Shown here: piece by piece, positions 60,801-64,000 of the stretch | Layout of the letters: each line of letters starts with the position of its first letter | Numbering within the stretch: the first letter of the stretch is position 1 | Source: Oscillospiraceae bacterium | GTDB taxonomy: Bacteria; Bacillota_A; Clostridia; Oscillospirales; Ruminococcaceae | DNA: 64,000 nucleotides | NCBI GenBank assembly: GCA_017523995.1 | Contig: JAFWUX010000066.1 | Location: 1-64,000, forward strand | Reading direction: 5' to 3' | Notes under the pieces: model-generated | Seen by the model: the letters and a program-made list of their open reading frames with translations, nothing else | Told to the model about the DNA's origin: nothing | Databases searched by the model: none | Translations under genes and position numbers: made by a program

Positions 60801-62762
60801 ATGCAGATAGGTATCTTTATCAAAAGCGCCGTATCCGATTGAAGTCAGTTTGGACGGAAGTGTGACTTTTTTCAGATTTGTGCAGCGCTGAAAAACGCCC
60901 TTATTCAGAACGGAGACACCTTCCGGAATCGTCAAGCTTAAGATTCCGCTGCAATCAGAAAATGCATATTCTTCGATCTCTGTCAGTGTGTCTGCCAGTT
61001 CAACGGCTGAAAGGCTCTTGCATTCAGAAAATGCAAACGTGCCGATCGTTGTCAGTTTTTTCGGCATTTCCACATTCCGGAGTGCAGCGCACTTATCAAA
61101 CGTAAAGCCCGGCAGCACTTCCAGATTCGCAGGGAGCTTCACACTTGTCAGCGCTTTGCACTCTTTGAATACGGATTTGCCCATCTCCGTCAGATTATCC
61201 GGCAAAGATGCTGTTTTCAGAGCGGTGCAGGATGCAAACACCCATTCGCCCATTTTGGTGACATTTTCAGGAACGGTAATGCTCTCCAGACCGGAATAAG
61301 CAAATGCATAGTCTCCAATTTCCGTAACAGATTCCGGAATCTCAATGCTTTTCAGCTTTGTATCGCCGTAGAATGCATTGTTTTTGATTACTGAAATTGT
61401 ATCAGGAAGCTGAATCTCGGTTAAGTTTGTAAGACCGCCGAACGCGGTGGCGCCGATTTCCGAAACACCGTCCGGAACAATGATTTTTGTCAGCACTTTG
61501 TTTCCGACAAACAGGCCGTCACCGATTTTGGCAACGCCTTCCGGAATCGTATATTCCGCTGCACTGGAAGCAATCGGATACGAGCGAATTTCTGTTTTGT
61601 CTTTTGAATACAGAACGCCGTCAACGGAACAATAAGCAGGATTATCCTCTGCAACCGCAATGCTTTCCAATCCGGTGCAGTTCGTAAACGGGTTTCCGGC
61701 AATCTCCGTCACGGATTTCGGAATGCTGATTGTTTTCAGTGCGATACAGTTGTTAAATGCAGCTGTATCAATCTTAGTCAGCGTTTCCGGCAAAGAGACC
61801 TCAGCAAGCGCCTGACAATAGCTGAAAGCCTGCGCAGAAATGGTTGTCACACCTTCCGGAATGGTGACTTTTTTCAGCCATGTATTATAGCCGTTTGTCA
61901 TAAACGCCTGCGGATTGATCGTTTTGACGCCGTCCGGAATGACGCATTCGCCGGGAACCATCGAGCCTTTGATCAGAACGCTTCCCAGAACGGTAAACCA
62001 GCCCTTGCTGTTATTGGTTTTAAGCCAGCCCGTGTTCTCGAAAGCAGTGGGGTCAACCTGCGCGACATTTTTGCCGCCGGTGACGGTATTCATCTTGACG
62101 CAGTTGATAAACGCGCGCTCCCCGACCGCGGTGACGGTCTCCGGAATATCAATGGCAGTCAGCGCCGTATCGCCGCCGAATGTGTAATCGGGGATTTCCG
62201 TGAGACCCTTCGGCAGCTTGACTGTTGTCAGGTTCTCGCAGAGATTGAACACGGCATCGCCGAATTCCGTGACCGTATCCGGCACGCTGCAGGAAACGAG
62301 CGTCGAGCCGTAAAATGCAGAATCACCGATGCCGGTCAGACCGTCCGGAAGCGTGAACTCATTTTGAAATCTTGCTTTATAAAATGCATGGTCGCTGATT
62401 TTTTTGAGACCGGCAGGCAGTGCAAAATCCTTCGGCATATTTCTGTCCGTGAAAGCATAGCTGCCGATGCTGGTCAGACCGGAGGGCAGCACCAGCTTCA
62501 GAATCGCCTTATCCGGCCACGGTGCTTTGTTCTCATCCGCTCCGAAATCCCACATATCACCGGAGCCCTTGATCGTCAACGTATAGCTGTTGTTGTCGAA
62601 CTCCCATGTGAGGTTGTCGCCGCATTTCCGCACATCGGTTTCACCGGTGTCCTGAACCGATACAGCCGCAGAAACGGGCATTACAGTTCCCTGCGGCAGC
62701 AATCCGCCGGTGAATGACAGCAGCAAAGCAGCCGTTGTCGCAATTGCCTGCATTCTTTTCAT
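57801..62762 (-). CDS. Large BspA-like leucine-rich-repeat surface protein with dockerin
   Basis: A secreted 1653-residue protein without an enzymatic domain. Signal peptide 1-33. About 55-850: some thirty BspA-type LRR_5 repeats of 23 residues (pattern ITSIGDYAFxxCxxLTSVxLP). Three blocks of the MF-type DUF285 repeat (for example VTNMSEMFASC, DISGFDTSKVIDMTYMFFGC) follow at about 870-1030, 1105-1300 and 1365-1580, each opening with FDAETGTLTLKG. They are separated by two Thr-Pro-Val linkers (about 1031-1100 and 1304-1357). The end (about 1584-1653) is a type I dockerin with GDANGDGQVGNVDAMVLVRY and DIDGDGEVSAKDAMILTRY. BspA-like repeats mediate binding to proteins or surfaces, so this looks like a non-catalytic cellulosome subunit for adhesion. 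Confidence 0.92.
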   Translation of the reverse strand: MKRMQAIATTAALLLSFTGGLLPQGTVMPVSAAVSVQDTGETDVRKCGDNLTWEFDNNSYTLTIKGSGDMWDFGADENKAPWPDKAILKLVLPSGLTSIGSYAFTDRNMPKDFALPAGLKKISDHAFYKARFQNEFTLPDGLTGIGDSAFYGSTLVSCSVPDTVTEFGDAVFNLCENLTTVKLPKGLTEIPDYTFGGDTALTAIDIPETVTAVGERAFINCVKMNTVTGGKNVAQVDPTAFENTGWLKTNNSKGWFTVLGSVLIKGSMVPGECVIPDGVKTINPQAFMTNGYNTWLKKVTIPEGVTTISAQAFSYCQALAEVSLPETLTKIDTAAFNNCIALKTISIPKSVTEIAGNPFTNCTGLESIAVAEDNPAYCSVDGVLYSKDKTEIRSYPIASSAAEYTIPEGVAKIGDGLFVGNKVLTKIIVPDGVSEIGATAFGGLTNLTEIQLPDTISVIKNNAFYGDTKLKSIEIPESVTEIGDYAFAYSGLESITVPENVTKMGEWVFASCTALKTASLPDNLTEMGKSVFKECKALTSVKLPANLEVLPGFTFDKCAALRNVEMPKKLTTIGTFAFSECKSLSAVELADTLTEIEEYAFSDCSGILSLTIPEGVSVLNKGVFQRCTNLKKVTLPSKLTSIGYGAFDKDTYLHEINLPDTLTFIDDRAFYDCASLTEAVLPDGIEHTGTDVFHGCYNLKSVTLPSNLKSINANVFTGCKALTEIEIPESVDTIYGSAFSGCTGIQEFTIPVTVKKVCNAVFYGCSNLKSVTVMHPLCDMNSCNNDFMPKTTVMRGCGGDTEGVSGSSAETFAKRYSYPFESIGSRYDGEYQTVDFDAETGTLTLKGVLDPLDLRVYYSTPLVKHVVAAEGTVMPESCYELFGGYLSSSGWILAETFDLSKADFSHVTSMCAMFQKCKQAESIDLSGIDISNVTDMGSMFTDCEALTSLDLSDWDTSAVTRANRMFNGCKSLRTIYASPKLVFPPAEGDSDFFFFECESLVGGSGTAYDSKAFSREYARIDTADAPGYFTAKDAPAQPPVTTTAPVTTTTVPVTTTTVPVTTTTVPVTTTTVPVTTTTVPVTTTTVPVTTTEPTVTTTAPEQPAFKSVVFDAETGTLTLKGEVDADEVHQFTKKFNLVKKVIAEEGTVLPENCYRLFNALFAESFDLSKADTSKVTNMSEMFASCSMMEELDISGFDTSKVIDMTYMFFGCSRITVLDLSSFSTESVSICPFMFNDCTMLQKIIVSDQWDLSSLSDFRKKSEMFYGCKALVGGNGTTYSADHINSEYARIDTADAPGYFTANDAPAQPPVTTTAPVTTTTVPVTTTTVPVTTTTVPVTTTTAPVTTTEPTVTTTAPEQPAFKSVVFDAETGTLTLKGKVTKEAMAEYSYPVEVKKIVASEGAVLPEDCTELIVNSTAEEIDLSKADFSGVKNAADMISQCGHLTHVNLSGLDTSSLENMSQMFRECRKLKEVDLTGFDTSNVTLMSYMFYFCQALETLDLSSFDTAKVEDMSKMFLGCNNLQTITVSDKWNTDTVEKSEEMFSGCIKLVGGSGTAYDADHINSEYARIDAEGTPGYFTKKDAAPAVTTGDANGDGQVGNVDAMVLVRYVNGWENVKLDIKAADIDGDGEVSAKDAMILTRYVNGWEGYDKYFQ
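58690..58850 (-). repeat. Tandem 21-bp repeat coding for a PVTTTTV linker (shorter copy)
   Basis: Codes for PVTTTAPVTTTTVPVTTTTV and further units, with three consecutive PVTTTTV units. Third-base changes differ between units, so it is not a very recent expansion. Confidence 0.9.
59460..59670 (-). repeat. Tandem 21-bp repeat coding for a PVTTTTV linker (longer copy)
   Basis: Same repeat as at 58690-58850 but with six consecutive PVTTTTV units. The flanking bases coding for EQPAFKSVVFDAETGTLTLK are identical or nearly so at both sites, showing that a linker-plus-DUF285 module was duplicated. Confidence 0.9.
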
Positions 62763-62808
62763 TTCTTATCCTCCTTGTGTTGTTTGAAATTGTGTCAGTG
62801 ATATAAGA

Positions 62809-62863
62809 TATACGAAAAATCGTATACAAATATCATTATAGCATATTGTGATGGAAAATGCAA
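62809..62863 (-). promoter_or_regulatory. Promoter of the BspA-like gene with an inverted repeat at the start
   Basis: On the minus strand TTGCAT (62858-62863), 17-base spacer, TATAAT (62835-62840). TATACGA-AAAA-TCGTATA (62809-62826) lies just after the transcription start, where a repressor or an mRNA hairpin could act. AAGGAGG precedes the ATG. Confidence 0.68.
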
Positions 62864-63210
62864 GAAGAAAGCGAACATTATTATATAAACAAAATACATT
62901 TTTGTGACAGAAAATGAATCATGTTTTATTATTTATCATTTATAGAGAGCGAGAAAAGCGCATACAGGCAAAAGCTGAATGCGCAGAAACCGGTTCAATT
63001 GCTCGAAAACTCGTTTGTATAATCGACAACGCGGGAATCGTATGAGAGTGAAGTTGAAAATCATATCAAACGTGTCTTTCCGACACAGATGCTTTCCGAA
63101 ATCAGCACGAAATCCATTTAGATGTTTATTTTAAGCTTGCAGCAAGGAGTAGGTATCCCGTTGAATTGCCGGCCTTGCGCATGCTTGTTCCAGAAAATCC
63201 GCATTTTCTC
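62864..63210. other. Intergenic stretch with a possible gene remnant
   Basis: No intact gene. On the plus strand 62947-63120 reads as protein-like segments broken by stops (SEKSAYRQKLNAQKP, then SEVENHIKRVFPTQMLSEIS), which may be a decayed gene. I cannot name its origin. Confidence 0.3.
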
Positions 63211-63239
63211 TTGATAACGCCCGAATAATCTGATATAAT
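63211..63239 (+). promoter_or_regulatory. Sigma-A promoter of the subtilase gene
   Basis: TTGATA (63211-63216), 17-base spacer, TATAAT (63234-63239). A leader of about 80 bases follows. Confidence 0.75.
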
Positions 63240-63326
63240 GAAAATCAATCAGAGAACAGCAACGTGCGGGTGATGCCTGCAAGTTGACTCAAGGAGGGAA
63301 TCCTTTTTCAACAGGGGGATATTTTC

Positions 63327-64000
63327 ATGAGGCACGATCTATTCAGTAAAATTTGCAGCCTGGCTGCGGCATCCGTCACGGCATGTGCATGGATACCGTT
63401 CAGCTGCATGTTCTCATGCACAGCTGCGGCAGTTCCGCAGGCAGAGCACAGCGATCCGGTTTCGGTTGTGATTCAGATTTCCGGCGATCCGGTCATGCAG
63501 TCCGGCGTGTGCCGCAATGCGGATGATCTCGACAGCCCTGCGGCTGAAAAAAAGGCTGAATCCTGCAAAAACGCACAGCATGCCGTGCAGGCGCGCATCC
63601 GTGCATATTATCCGGAGCTGACCGTCGGCTACAGCTACAGCACGCTTTATAACGGCTTCAGCTGTACGCTGCCGCGGTCGCTGATCGCACAGACCGCAGC
63701 GCTTCCCGGTGTTGTCAGCATCACCGAAACACCGGATTTTCAGCTGACGGATACAGACGCTGCGGTGCAGTACGGTGTTCCGGCTGATCTGCAAGGGTAT
63801 TCCGGTGCAGGTACAGTCATTGCGGTCATTGATTCAGAGCTTGATGTTACGCATCCGATGTTTGCGCCGCTTGATGAAAGCATTGAACCGGCACTCAGTT
63901 ATGAGGATATTGCCGAGGTGATCGACAGCGGCACGCTGAATATCAAGGTCGATCCGCAGCGTGCCTATATCAGCAGTAAGCTGCCCTATGTCATTGATTA
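63327..64000 (+). CDS. Secreted subtilisin-family serine protease (partial, N-terminal part)
   Basis: The ATG at 63327 follows AGGGGGA; the frame is open to the right edge (224 codons). Residues 1-39 form a long signal peptide with several Cys. Residues about 45-150 resemble the inhibitor_I9 propeptide of subtilases (VSVVIQISGDPV, YSYSTLYNGFSCTLPRSLIA, PGVVSITE). The catalytic domain begins with GAGTVIAVIDSELDVTHPMF, in which the first Asp of IDSELD is the catalytic Asp of the S8 family. His and Ser are beyond the window. The architecture is like the lactocepin/C5a-peptidase branch, which often carries cell-wall or dockerin modules at the C-terminus. Confidence 0.88.
   Translation, partial: MRHDLFSKICSLAAASVTACAWIPFSCMFSCTAAAVPQAEHSDPVSVVIQISGDPVMQSGVCRNADDLDSPAAEKKAESCKNAQHAVQARIRAYYPELTVGYSYSTLYNGFSCTLPRSLIAQTAALPGVVSITETPDFQLTDTDAAVQYGVPADLQGYSGAGTVIAVIDSELDVTHPMFAPLDESIEPALSYEDIAEVIDSGTLNIKVDPQRAYISSKLPYVID

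Noticed and set aside
62864..63210. A functional small gene in the gap before the subtilase
   Set aside because: The protein-like plus-strand reading is broken by stops and has no ribosome binding site, so at most it is a remnant.
1..64000. tRNA, rRNA, insertion sequences, prophage or integrative element
   Set aside because: No transposase, integrase, phage structural gene or tRNA-like cloverleaf was recognised on either strand.

Overview
The window looks like the chromosome of a cellulosome-forming, gut or rumen Ruminococcus (Oscillospiraceae/Clostridia). Signs are type I dockerins on four different secreted proteins, a GH9 cellulase with a CBM3c-like module, Gram-positive lipoproteins and a sortase, a minimal two-gene SufC/SufB-like pair, the GGGtGRT protein with its NifU-like partner, consensus sigma-A promoters (most with a 17-base spacer) and strong AGGAGG-type ribosome binding sites. 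Base composition is moderately GC-rich. A species close to R. champanellensis would fit, but that is an inference from GC and gene content, not a match I could test. No tRNA, rRNA, prophage, insertion sequence or CRISPR was seen.

Layout. 1-9963: secreted carbohydrate enzymes. A dockerin-bearing GH2 beta-galactosidase is followed by a GH141-like beta-helix protein that runs off the left edge; a GH43 exo-galactanase-like enzyme with discoidin, LamG and dockerin modules diverges from them. 10076-12784: ABC-2 exporter (ATPase plus two permeases) behind a palindromic operator. 12894-22923: L-arabinose locus: AraR-type GntR/LacI regulator, AraC-type regulator, binding lipoprotein, double ATPase, two permeases, FGGY kinase and L-arabinose isomerase, with AraR-like boxes at two promoters. 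The extracellular enzymes and this importer together suggest use of arabinogalactan side chains; araD is not here.

23001-31167: housekeeping and small genes (acylphosphatase, NifU-like scaffold, a frameshifted GGGtGRT gene, two unknown membrane proteins, an alpha/beta hydrolase), then the GH9 cellulase. 31438-37128: an HD-GYP sensor protein and a four-gene two-component/ABC operon with four direct repeats before the ATPase gene. 37345-46766: release factor 3, a GT-C-like membrane protein joined to a SufC/SufB-like operon, a second two-component system, a G3E GTPase and a YbaK deacylase.

46822-54414 is the most unusual part: one minus-strand operon coding for a lidless Hsp70, a 1082-residue protein with three AAA+ modules of the CbbX/SpoVK type, a single-pass membrane protein with Sel1-like repeats inside and an NPCBM-like domain outside, an unknown 198-residue protein and a (frameshifted) YccF protein. 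It reads as a chaperone/ATPase machine tied to a cell-envelope sensor.

54517-64000: ECF sigma factor with membrane anti-sigma, a small lipoprotein, a class B sortase preceded by a strongly structured 5' leader with a possible pseudoknot, a 1653-residue BspA-like leucine-rich-repeat protein ending in a dockerin, and the start of a subtilisin-like protease cut by the right edge. Two genes are each broken by loss of one base in a GG or CC pair, and a third may have a similar defect at its start, so indel errors in the assembly must be considered.
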